Positions 1 through 5,948 of a DNA stretch of 7,366 nt are shown here, piece by piece. A model generated the notes under the pieces. The model was given only the letters and a program-made list of their open reading frames with translations. It was not told the DNA's origin and made no database searches. Source of the DNA: Lysobacterales bacterium (lineage in GTDB: Bacteria > Pseudomonadota > Gammaproteobacteria > Xanthomonadales > Rhodanobacteraceae); NCBI GenBank assembly GCA_013298265.1, contig JAAFHE010000178.1, forward strand, positions 1 to 7,366. The letters run 5' to 3'. How positions within the stretch are numbered: position 1 is the stretch's first letter; every line of letters starts with the position of its first letter. Made by a program: the position numbers and the translations under genes.

Positions 1-1296
1 ATCGTCGGTGCCGTTGCTGCAGGCCGTATTTTCCACACCCAGCGCAGCGCTCACGCAGCTCGGGTCGGCCGGGAAGTCGATCAGCCCGTCGCCGTCGTTG
101 TCGATGCCGTCGTTGCACTCTTGTATGGGCACGGGTATGTCGAAGATGAAACTGCGCTCTTCTGCCCAGACCGTCGCCTGGCCCGAATCACCGTAGATCG
201 AGCGCGTGACGTGGCTGACATGGGACTGGTTGGCGACGTCGAACGGAGCGGTTGCACTGGACAGTTGCAGGTTGTAGCGCACGAAGCCCTGGGCGAACGG
301 GATGCCGGACAGCGAGGGATTGCTCAGATCAACCGCCTGTGTCGCCAGCGGCAGCCGCATGGCGTTGTTGACCATCGCCGGCTGTTCCTGGTGATCGAAC
401 ACGAGAACCTGGCGCTGACTGATGTCGCCGGGCGGCGAACCACAGGCGAAGGCCGCGACGTTGCCCGGATCGCGCCAGATCATGGCGGTGGTCTTGAAAA
501 GCGTGTCCTGCAGGGAGAAACGCCCTATCCAGTTGCCGCCGAGTATTTCGCGATTGTCCGCGCCGGTACCGCCGAGGCGGCGGCCGTAGAAGGTGTAGTC
601 GCCGGCGCCGTTGGTGGCGGGATTCGTCGCGCTGGCTTCGATGTGTACCAGCGCATCGCCGTGGGCCAGGCCCTGTGCGGCGTTGAAGCTGGACTGTTCA
701 CCCCAGAGCACGTTGTCGTTGCGCGCGATGCCGTTGCCGCCGAGCACGAAATAGCCCGCATCGCCGGGCACCAGCGTGGTACAGGCGTTGACCACATCGA
801 CCGTCGCGTAGCCGCGGGCGTGACCGTCGCCCTGCGGCGTGCTTGCGCACTGGCCGCCAAGCAGGCTCGATGCCTGGCCGCTATGTGCGTTGCGCAGGCC
901 GGTCAGGGTCGCGGCGTCGAGCGGTGCCGGCGGCAGCACGCCAGCGCAGGTGGCGAAACCGCCGGCGCTGGATTGCGGCAGGGTGCCGCTGCCGAACAGC
1001 GCGGAAAGGTCGATCTCGCTGACGCCGTGGCCGGCCAGGCGGACGTCGAAACGATAGGTCGGTACGCCGCGGTCACTCCACAGCGTGACGTGGGCGAGCG
1101 TCTCGGTCGCGCTGCGGTTGCCTACCGTCATGACGGTGCGCGTGCCGGCCGGATTGGCCGGATCGACGTCGAAGTACGGCAGCAGCAACGTGGCCGCCGG
1201 CACATCGTCGGTGGCGTTGATCGCGGCGGGCGCGGGGGCGGAAACGCTGAACAGCAACGCCGTGGCGAGGCCGAGCAGGGAAGCGGAAATCTTCAT
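1..1296 (-). CDS. Secreted protein with calcium-binding-like Asp/Gly-rich tail, C-terminus cut by window edge
   Basis: Reading the minus strand from ATG at 1296 gives 432 codons without a stop, so the gene continues past position 1. The N-terminus is a signal peptide (MKIS, then a hydrophobic run, ending in an Ala/Pro-rich stretch near residue 26), so the protein is exported. Residues 30-372 match the protein encoded just upstream (1313-2533) block by block: ATLLLPYFDVD, HSGQ, GDGHARGYATVDVVNAC, VPGDAGYF, TFYGR, DNRE, WRDPG and AFACG. Residues 393-414 add a tail the paralog lacks, ECNDGIDNDGDGLID followed by a Pro/Asp segment and Cys414; a second unit seems to begin at ACSNGTDD. Such DxDNDGDGxxD units resemble the Ca-binding-like repeats often found near the C-terminus of secreted or surface proteins. 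GAGGAA lies about 8 nt before the start, inside the 16-nt gap to the upstream gene. The function of the main domain is not recognised. Confidence 0.85.
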   Translation of the reverse strand, partial: MKISASLLGLATALLFSVSAPAPAAINATDDVPAATLLLPYFDVDPANPAGTRTVMTVGNRSATETLAHVTLWSDRGVPTYRFDVRLAGHGVSEIDLSALFGSGTLPQSSAGGFATCAGVLPPAPLDAATLTGLRNAHSGQASSLLGGQCASTPQGDGHARGYATVDVVNACTTLVPGDAGYFVLGGNGIARNDNVLWGEQSSFNAAQGLAHGDALVHIEASATNPATNGAGDYTFYGRRLGGTGADNREILGGNWIGRFSLQDTLFKTTAMIWRDPGNVAAFACGSPPGDISQRQVLVFDHQEQPAMVNNAMRLPLATQAVDLSNPSLSGIPFAQGFVRYNLQLSSATAPFDVANQSHVSHVTRSIYGDSGQATVWAEERSFIFDIPVPIQECNDGIDNDGDGLIDFPADPSCVSAALGVENTACSNGTDD

Positions 1297-1312
1297 GGTC
1301 GGTTCCTCGGGC

Positions 1313-2533
1313 TCAGGGATTCGGGTCGTCGCCGGTGGCGGCGTTGCCGAGCTGGATCCCCGGCACGAAGTAGCTCGCGCCACCGACCGGCAGCGTCTGC
1401 GGGGTCTGGCGCAAGGTGACCCAGGACTGGCGGATCTGCCCGAGCGGCCCGCTGGGGGCCGCGAGATTGAGGTTCGCGAACAGCCAGCCCAGCGGCGCCG
1501 TCACGCCCAGGGTTGCCTGTCCGCTCGTCGTGCCGGAGATGAAGGGGAACAGGTCGCCGGCCGGAGCGCCCGCCGCGGAGCCGTCGGCGCCGAACAATGC
1601 GACGACGCGCTGCCCGCTGGGCAGTCCCGCCGGCGCGCCACCACAGGCGAACGGGGCGACCGTAGTGCCCGGATCGCGCCAGAAATCCACATCGGTACGA
1701 CCGGCGGCAGCACGCCCGGCCCAGGCCGTCGGCAGCGGCTCGCGGTTGTCGATTGCGGTATAGCCGACGAGGCGGCCATAGAATGTCTGCTTGTCCGTCC
1801 CGCTCGAGGTCAGCGGGTCGACCGCGCTGGCCTCGACCGGAACTGCCGAGTCGGTGAAGGTGCGCCGGGTCGCCGGATAGACGATGGTGTAGTCGCCGAA
1901 CATCACATTCTGGTTGGTCACGACGCCACTGAAGCCAGGGGCGAAATAACCCGGATCGCCAGGTACCGACATCGTGCACTGGTTGACGGTATCGACGGTC
2001 ACATAACCGCGTGCGATGCCGTCACCGTAGTTGCGCGCGCCGCACAGACCGCCGAAGTAGTCGGGCGATGGCTGGCCCGAATGGGCGCCGACGAGATCGC
2101 GGCTGAGACTGCTGCCGGTCTGCTGGCCGTTGAGGAAGTTGTTGCAGCTTGCGAAGTTGATGTCCTGCGACACCGGACCCTTCGGGCTGATCGTATTGGT
2201 CGGGTCCTGTCCGGCGCTGGCCGTGACCGGCATGATGCGCCGGAAGATCTGGCCTAGGTCCATGACCTGCTGGTCGTAGCCGGTCAGATAGACGTTGAAG
2301 TGGTCAGTCGGCAGGCCGTAGTCGGTCCATAGCGTCACGCTGGCCAGGATTGCCGTCGCGCTGGTGTTCTGCAAGGTCAGCAGCGTGTTCGTACCGTTGG
2401 CCGAGGCTGTATCGACTTCGAAATGCGGATACAGCAGCGTGGCAGCCGGTGCGTTGTCGATGGTACCGATGGCGGCGTTGGCGGATAGAGCGCACAACGC
2501 GAGCGTGAGAGACGCAAAAAAACGGGCAAGCAT
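1313..2533 (-). CDS. Secreted protein of unknown function, paralog of the downstream gene
   Basis: This is a 406-residue exported protein. ATG at 2533 is preferred because it starts a clean signal peptide (MLARFFASLTLALCALSANA, cleavage after residue 20). The frame stays open upstream to an ATG at 2668, but that adds 45 residues with several basic stretches in front of the signal peptide, which is unlikely. Only a weak G-rich ribosome site (GGGGGT) precedes the chosen start. The mature protein resembles the downstream gene product over nearly its full length, including ATLLYPHFEVD (31-41), HSGQ (151-154), GDGIARGYVTVDTVNQC (170-186), PGDPGYF, TFYGR, IDNRE, WRDPG and FACG. It ends at residue 406 with no Asp/Gly-rich tail. 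Conserved Cys pairs (for example Cys186 and Cys297) may form disulfides. Only 16 nt separate the two genes, so they are probably co-transcribed after a tandem duplication. I do not recognise a characterised family. Confidence 0.85.
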   Translation of the reverse strand: MLARFFASLTLALCALSANAAIGTIDNAPAATLLYPHFEVDTASANGTNTLLTLQNTSATAILASVTLWTDYGLPTDHFNVYLTGYDQQVMDLGQIFRRIMPVTASAGQDPTNTISPKGPVSQDINFASCNNFLNGQQTGSSLSRDLVGAHSGQPSPDYFGGLCGARNYGDGIARGYVTVDTVNQCTMSVPGDPGYFAPGFSGVVTNQNVMFGDYTIVYPATRRTFTDSAVPVEASAVDPLTSSGTDKQTFYGRLVGYTAIDNREPLPTAWAGRAAAGRTDVDFWRDPGTTVAPFACGGAPAGLPSGQRVVALFGADGSAAGAPAGDLFPFISGTTSGQATLGVTAPLGWLFANLNLAAPSGPLGQIRQSWVTLRQTPQTLPVGGASYFVPGIQLGNAATGDDPNP

Positions 2534-2604
2534 GACTACCCCCGTAGCAACGATGTCGTGATGTCCCCAGGGCCGGCGAATGTGACGCAGCCGACGCTTT
2601 TGCG

Positions 2605-2613
2605 AGCATAACA
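2605..2613 (-). promoter_or_regulatory. Possible extended -10 promoter element for the paralog operon
   Basis: On the minus strand this reads TGTTATGCT, fitting the extended -10 form TGnTATnnT, about 70 nt before the chosen start at 2533. No convincing -35 hexamer lies 16-18 nt upstream, so the call rests on the extended -10 alone. It would also argue against the longer upstream start at 2668, which would lie before the transcription start. Confidence 0.25.
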
Positions 2614-2760
2614 CCAGGCTCAGGACGCCTGTAGCTGCAGTTCCGCACTTGCCGGCAGCGCTGTACACACTCTGTTGGTTACGCGTACAGACGCGCAGGC
2701 GCTAGTCGCGACCGGGCACCGGGCGTCGGAGAAACCACGTCCCGGTGCTTCCGTACCGGA

Positions 2761-2795
2761 CGCAGAAAAGCCACGCACCGCGAGGTGCGTGGCTT
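2761..2795 (-). terminator. Rho-independent terminator of the cupredoxin gene
   Basis: A perfect 12-bp inverted repeat (AAGCCACGCACC and GGTGCGTGGCTT, 2768-2779 and 2784-2795) is closed by a 4-nt loop. On the minus strand the second arm runs into a short T tract (CTTTTCTGCG, 2770-2761). It begins 23 nt after the stop codon of the cupredoxin gene, the expected place. The plus strand has no T tract after the hairpin, so it acts in the minus direction. It separates the cupredoxin transcript from the two paralogs downstream. Confidence 0.85.
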
Positions 2796-2818
2796 GAGGG
2801 GACGCAACCTTAGCTGCC

Positions 2819-3592
2819 TTACTGGCAGGTCGTTCCTTGAACCGAAGTCACGCGTTCGAGCGCGAGCGTGCCCGACGCAGTGAAGGCCGGATCGGTCGAG
2901 GTCCAGGCCACGCTGCCGGCGTTGCAGCCGGTGAAGGTGAAGGTCAGCGTGCCCCAGGGCGGGTTGGTGATCTGGGTCGGATCGAAATTCGGTGGGAAGC
3001 GGCCGCCGCGACTCTTCACCGCCTGCATCTCGATACGATTGTTGACGATCTGGCCGACACCGAGGATCCAGACTTGGTTGCCGTTCGCGTCGAAGGTGAA
3101 CCAGAACGCCGTGACCGTGGTGTCGTTGACCTTCTCGAGCTGGAAGCCGTGGCCGCTCTGCGCCGGATTGAACCAGTTGCCGCTGACCGCGCTTCCGATG
3201 GAGAAGGCCGGTGCGCCGCCTTCGACCTTGATCATTCCGGCCATGCCGCTGCCGCCGGGACCGCCGTGTGCGCTGCAGTAGTAGCCGAAGTCGCCTGCGG
3301 TGCTGTAGGTGATGGTCTGCGACCACTGGCTGGAACTCGGGTTGCCGCCGCCGGGATTGGACGCGCTGGCGCAGCTATTGGAACAGCGGAACGAATCGTT
3401 GTCCGCGACCACATTGTGGAAACCGCTCAGGTTGCGGAACGTGACCGTGTCGCCGGCCTGGATCCTCAGCGTCGATGGCGAGAAGCTGTTGCCGTTTCCG
3501 CCGACCGTTACGACGTGATTGGCCGCGATGGCCAGGGTAGAGCCGAGCAACAGGCAGATGCCTGCCACCACGTGAGCAAATCGCCAATTCAT
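2819..3592 (-). CDS. Secreted cupredoxin (plastocyanin-like) fused to a C-terminal GHG-type beta domain
   Basis: This is a 257-residue exported protein. Residues 1-24 form a signal peptide ending LAIAA. Residues 25-124 are a plastocyanin/azurin-like type 1 copper domain: NSFSPSTLRIQAGDTVTF, then GFHNVV with ligand His59, then FGYYCSAH with ligands Cys106 and His109, and the axial Met probably Met117 in GMAGMIKV. The His-to-Met loop is longer than the usual plastocyanin spacing (8 against 5 residues) because of a Gly-rich insertion. Residues 135-256 form a second, beta-rich domain starting SGNWFNPAQSGHGFQLE, with FWFTFDANGNQVWILGVG. I have seen this type attached to secreted xanthomonad-like proteins, but it has no known activity. 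The likely role is periplasmic or extracellular electron transfer or copper binding; partners are not evident. The start is set by a perfect AGGAGG site 7 nt upstream, and an intrinsic terminator follows the stop. It appears to be its own transcription unit. Confidence 0.9.
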   Translation of the reverse strand: MNWRFAHVVAGICLLLGSTLAIAANHVVTVGGNGNSFSPSTLRIQAGDTVTFRNLSGFHNVVADNDSFRCSNSCASASNPGGGNPSSSQWSQTITYSTAGDFGYYCSAHGGPGGSGMAGMIKVEGGAPAFSIGSAVSGNWFNPAQSGHGFQLEKVNDTTVTAFWFTFDANGNQVWILGVGQIVNNRIEMQAVKSRGGRFPPNFDPTQITNPPWGTLTFTFTGCNAGSVAWTSTDPAFTASGTLALERVTSVQGTTCQ

Positions 3593-3599
3593 GAGCCTG

Positions 3600-3605
3600 C
3601 CTCCT
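3600..3605 (-). promoter_or_regulatory. Consensus ribosome binding site of the cupredoxin gene
   Basis: The minus strand reads AGGAGG, a full match to the anti-Shine-Dalgarno sequence, with a 7-nt spacer to ATG at 3592. It is the strongest such site in the window and fixes the start. It suggests efficient translation of the copper protein. Confidence 0.85.
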
Positions 3606-3615
3606 AGCGGGAACG

Positions 3616-3681
3616 CCGCGCCGGTTGCGCGGTGCGTAGGCCGTGAGTGCGGGCTGCGCGCCGAATGGTTGTGCGGCGCGC
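3616..3681 (-). repeat. Two GC-rich hairpins between the porin stop and the cupredoxin RBS
   Basis: The 97-nt gap holds GCGCGCCG (3656-3663) paired with CGGCGCGC (3674-3681), an 8-bp stem with a 10-nt loop, and CCGCGC (3616-3621) paired with GCGCGG (3627-3632), a 6-bp stem with a 5-nt loop. The larger stem starts 8 nt after the stop codon of the porin gene. No T tract follows it on the minus strand, so it is not a standard intrinsic terminator. It could be a pause or RNA-stability structure, or chance in GC-rich DNA. The promoter of the cupredoxin gene, if separate, must also lie here, but none was recognised. Confidence 0.35.
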
Positions 3682-3689
3682 TAGGTGGT

Positions 3690-4466
3690 TCAGAAACTCC
3701 AGACCAGCGTAGTCACCCAGCGCGTGCGGTCCTTCGAGCCGAGGCTGTATTGCAACGCCGCAGGCGATGCCCACAGCAGCGCCGAGTAGATGTGGACATC
3801 GCCCAGGCCGTAGGTCAGGCCGGCACTGCCGTAGCTGTAGCTGAGGTCGGCGATCTGGGGGCGTCGGGAATTGCCCTGATAGATAACCTCGATCGCGTTC
3901 CTGATCCGGGTATGGCCGATGCCGACATCAGCGGCGAGGCGGCCGCGGATCGGCTGGTGGTAGCTGAGCTCGACAGCGGCAGCGACATCCGTGCCCGCGC
4001 CGTTGGCCGTGAACACGCCGGGCGTGTCCGGCGACAGCACCAGGCCAAGGCGCCAGCGGCCGCGCCAGCCGATGGCGGCGGTCAGCTCGTTGTAGTCGAG
4101 CTCATCGCGCCAGACATTCCACGGCGATTCGTAGTGGACGGCACCGAGCTTCGCCGACCAATCCTCGCCCAGCTGCCAGCGCCGGTCGAGATACAGCGTG
4201 AACTGTGCACCACTGGACTGGAACGCCGGGCGCTCCTGCGACGCGCCGATGCCGGCGACCCAGCCGGTGCCGAATTCGTAGTGCAGATCGGCCAGCCAGG
4301 CCGGCTGACCCGAACTCAGGCTGACGCCGCGGTAGACATTGTCAGTGCCGTAGCCGAGCGCTCCGCCCCATCCCTGGGCGGCTGCCGGCTGCGGCAGGGC
4401 CACGAGCCACAGCAGCAGGCAACCGGCTGCGCTGCGGAGAGGGCGTTCGTCGCAAGTGCCTGCCAT
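3690..4466 (-). CDS. TorF-like putative porin (outer-membrane beta-barrel)
   Basis: This is a 258-residue protein with a signal peptide (basic N-region, hydrophobic core CLLLWLVAL, cleavage near PAAA-Q at residue 30). The mature protein starts GWGGALGYGTDNVYRGVSLSSGQPAW, the signature opening of the proteobacterial family annotated as TorF family putative porin (gcw_chp), normally about 220-260 residues. Alternating hydrophobic and polar strands rich in Tyr and Trp run through it, and it ends LVWSF, the terminal aromatic residue typical of barrels inserted by the BAM machinery. It should form a small outer-membrane barrel; its substrate is unknown. The start at 4466 is the only ATG that keeps the signal peptide, although no good ribosome site precedes it. 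It is transcribed divergently from the sigma-factor operon across about 160 bp of shared control region. Confidence 0.85.
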   Translation of the reverse strand: MAGTCDERPLRSAAGCLLLWLVALPQPAAAQGWGGALGYGTDNVYRGVSLSSGQPAWLADLHYEFGTGWVAGIGASQERPAFQSSGAQFTLYLDRRWQLGEDWSAKLGAVHYESPWNVWRDELDYNELTAAIGWRGRWRLGLVLSPDTPGVFTANGAGTDVAAAVELSYHQPIRGRLAADVGIGHTRIRNAIEVIYQGNSRRPQIADLSYSYGSAGLTYGLGDVHIYSALLWASPAALQYSLGSKDRTRWVTTLVWSF

Positions 4467-4515
4467 GGCGCAGAATCGGCCTGAAAAGTGGGTGGATACG
4501 CGAACTTACACCGCG

Positions 4516-4599
4516 CGAGGCGGCACTTGTTGCGGCCAGGATCACGCCCGGTGCCGCGATGCCGCCGCGGGCACAACCTTTTCGTGCCGAGGCGGCACT
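4516..4599 (+). repeat. 12-bp direct repeat pair in the divergent region
   Basis: CGAGGCGGCACT occurs exactly at 4516-4527 and again at 4588-4599, 72 bp apart start to start (close to seven helical turns). Both copies lie in the non-coding region between the divergent porin and sigma genes. This placement suits paired binding sites for a regulator, but the repeats are GC-rich and short enough that chance is possible. Confidence 0.5.
4584..4598. promoter_or_regulatory. Perfect 6-bp inverted repeat, candidate operator
   Basis: GTGCCG-AGG-CGGCAC is a perfect inverted repeat with a 3-nt centre. It includes most of the second copy of the 12-bp direct repeat. Its centre lies about 39 bp before the sigma-factor start, so a bound protein could block or direct transcription of the operon, or the RNA could fold near the ribosome site. 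The first direct-repeat copy keeps only the right arm. Confidence 0.4.
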
Positions 4600-4618
4600 C
4601 AGGTTCCAGGACGCAACG

Positions 4619-4633
4619 ATGCGGAGCCGATGA
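4619..4633 (+). CDS. Possible four-codon leader ORF overlapping the sigma-factor start
   Basis: ATG CGG AGC CGA TGA encodes MRSR and stops with TGA overlapping the ATG of the sigma gene (ATGA overlap). AGGA at 4608-4611 lies 7 nt before this ATG, a better-spaced ribosome site than anything before the sigma start itself, whose only candidate (GGAG, 4623-4626) is 3 nt away. It could serve as a loading site for translational coupling. So short an ORF can easily arise by chance. Confidence 0.25.
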   Translation: MRSR

Positions 4634-5256
4634 AATCTATCACCGACGACAGGAACCCGCGCAACGCCGACACGGCGAGCGATGCCGACGGCGACGCCGT
4701 CGAGCAGTTGCTGCTGGCGGCGGTCGGGCGCGGCGACCGCATCGCGTTCGAGCGGCTGTACCTGCGCCAGCACGGACTGCTCGCACGCTTCATCGCGCGG
4801 CATACGGCCCGGCGCGACCTGATCGACGAGATCATCAACGACGCGTTCTGGGTGGTCTGGCGCAAGGCGGCGGAATTCCGCGGCGAGTCGAAGGTCGCGA
4901 CCTGGATCATCGGCATCGCCTACCGCTGCATGCTCAAGGCGCTGCGCCAGAACGTGCCGTCGGCCGAGCAGGACCTCGACGAGGGGTTCGAACTGGCCGG
5001 CACCGAATCCAGCGAAGCCGAGCAGCGCGAACTCAGCGACTGGGTACGCCGCGGCCTGGATCTGCTGTCGCCGGAGCAGCGCATGACGCTGGAGCTGGCC
5101 TATTACCTCGGCCAGTCCTGCGACGAGATCGCCAGCATCATGAACTGCGCCAACGGCACCGTGAAGGCGCGCCTGTTCCATGCGCGCCTGCGCCTGCGCA
5201 ATTCGCTGCCCGCGCTCGGCGGCGACGTTGCCGCCAATGCACCCGTAAGGAAATGA
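4630..5256 (+). CDS. ECF-type RNA polymerase sigma factor
   Basis: This is a 208-residue sigma-70 family extracytoplasmic-function sigma factor that directs RNA polymerase to a specific promoter set. Region 2 spans about residues 37-107 (AFERLYLRQHGLLARFIARH, then DLIDEIINDAFWVVWRKAAEFRGESKVATWIIGIAYRC, the core-binding and -10 recognition segment). Region 4 spans about 140-193 (LSPEQRMTLELAYYLGQSCDEIASIMNCANGTVKARLFHARLRLR, quoted here only by its ends LSPEQ and LRLR), a helix-turn-helix that reads the -35 element. The frame is open back to an ATG at 4456, but that would add 58 residues unlike any sigma domain and run into the porin start, so 4630 is chosen and gives a normal family length. 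The anti-sigma gene begins 4 nt after the stop, so this sigma factor is probably held inactive at the membrane. ECF operons are commonly self-activated, but no matching promoter was recognised. Confidence 0.93.
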   Translation: MKSITDDRNPRNADTASDADGDAVEQLLLAAVGRGDRIAFERLYLRQHGLLARFIARHTARRDLIDEIINDAFWVVWRKAAEFRGESKVATWIIGIAYRCMLKALRQNVPSAEQDLDEGFELAGTESSEAEQRELSDWVRRGLDLLSPEQRMTLELAYYLGQSCDEIASIMNCANGTVKARLFHARLRLRNSLPALGGDVAANAPVRK

Positions 5257-5260
5257 ACGC

Positions 5261-5944
5261 ATGAACCACGAACCGAATCCGCACCGCGAGACCTGGGACC
5301 TGATCCCCTGGATCGTCAACGGCACCGCGACCGCGGCGCAATGCGACAGCGTCGAGCAGCATCTGAGCGAATGCGCCGACTGCCGCGACGAACTCGCGCA
5401 GCAGCAGCAGTTCAAGAATGGCATGCAGGCCGCTGCCACCGGCGCGTTCGATCCGCAGCCTGGATTGCAGCGGCTGTTCGCGCGCATCGATGCCGAGCCG
5501 TCCGTCCTGGACAGCGGCCGTCCGGCATCGATGCGCGGGGGGCGCTGGACCCCGTGGCTGGCCGCGGCCGTGATCGTGCAGGCCATCGGACTGGCCCTGC
5601 TGGTCGGGATGATGTGGGGCAGGCCGGCGCCGGAAGTCGCCGCGCAGCCGGTGGCGGATGCGGGTTACCGCACCCTGAGCAGCGCGACCGCGCAACGTGG
5701 CGCAACGATCCGTCTGGTCGTCGGGCCGGATACCTCCCTGGCCGCGCTGCGCCGCCTGCTCGGCGAAGCTCGGCTGCAGATCGTCGAAAGCACCGCCGAC
5801 AACGCCGCCTTCGGTCTGGCACCGACGGATGTTTCCTTGTCCACAAGCGAAGACCGCACTGCCCACGCCGTCGCGTGGCTGCGCGAGCAGCCCGGAGTTC
5901 TGCTCGCCGAGCCCATCGCCCGTCCGCCCGGCACCGGGCGCTGA
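5261..5944 (+). CDS. Membrane-spanning zinc-finger anti-sigma factor with propeptide-like periplasmic domain
   Basis: This is a 227-residue single-pass membrane protein. Residues 1-95 are cytoplasmic and hold the ZAS/zf-HC2 motif His34-x3-Cys38-x2-Cys41 (HLSECADC), the hallmark of anti-sigma factors that clamp ECF sigma factors. Residues 98-119 (PWLAAAVIVQAIGLALLVGM) form the membrane segment after an Arg/Gly-rich stretch, giving N-in, C-out topology. Residues 148-219 form a small exported domain: strand ATIRLVVG, helix LAALRRLLGEA, strand LQIVES, strand AAFGLAP, helix AHAVAWLREQ, strand VLLAEPI. This order matches the beta-alpha-beta-beta-alpha-beta fold of subtilisin propeptides (inhibitor I9-like) and parallels residues 42-136 of the protease encoded next. 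It lies 4 nt after the sigma gene, with AAGGA 9 nt before its ATG. It probably releases the sigma factor on an envelope signal, perhaps through that protease. Confidence 0.9.
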   Translation: MNHEPNPHRETWDLIPWIVNGTATAAQCDSVEQHLSECADCRDELAQQQQFKNGMQAAATGAFDPQPGLQRLFARIDAEPSVLDSGRPASMRGGRWTPWLAAAVIVQAIGLALLVGMMWGRPAPEVAAQPVADAGYRTLSSATAQRGATIRLVVGPDTSLAALRRLLGEARLQIVESTADNAAFGLAPTDVSLSTSEDRTAHAVAWLREQPGVLLAEPIARPPGTGR

Positions 5945-5948
5945 TCCC

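Larger units (their letters stand above)
4467..4629. promoter_or_regulatory. Divergent control region between porin and sigma-factor operon
   Basis: This non-coding stretch must hold promoters for both the leftward porin gene and the rightward sigma/anti-sigma/protease operon. It contains repeated GTGCC/GGCAC half sites, a 12-bp direct repeat and a perfect inverted repeat, listed separately. On the plus strand GCGAACTT (4500-4507) resembles the -35 element of ECF-type promoters, but no matching -10 was found at the usual spacing. GTGCCGCG (4551-4558) and CGCGGGCAC (4566-4574) can also pair with one bulged base. No sigma-70 promoter could be called with confidence. Confidence 0.5.

Noticed and set aside
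121..1419. Long plus-strand open frame (432 codons) opposite the first secreted protein
   Set aside because: Arg/Ala/Gly-rich translation with no domain pattern, fully opposite a gene that has a signal peptide, a ribosome site and homology to its neighbour. It is typical of high-GC antisense frames.
1085..2257. Plus-strand open frame of 390 codons spanning the two paralogs
   Set aside because: Crosses the boundary of two well-supported minus-strand genes and has low-complexity, shadow-like composition.
2534..2668. 45-codon upstream extension of the second secreted protein
   Set aside because: Would place basic, Cys-containing sequence before a complete signal peptide; the ATG at 2533 is a far better start.
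2716..2748. Inverted repeat GCACCGGG / CCCGGTGC with a 17-nt loop
   Set aside because: The loop is long, there is no T tract on either strand, and a much better terminator lies 20 bp away; probably chance in GC-rich DNA.
4500..4524. GCGAACTT as an ECF-type -35 element for sigma autoregulation
   Set aside because: No -10 element matching known ECF consensus at 15-17 nt; the -35-like match alone is too weak to call a promoter.
4342..5586. Minus-strand open frame of 414 codons opposite the sigma factor
   Set aside because: Overlaps the porin start, the control region and the sigma gene; no coherent domain and no ribosome site, so an antisense shadow.
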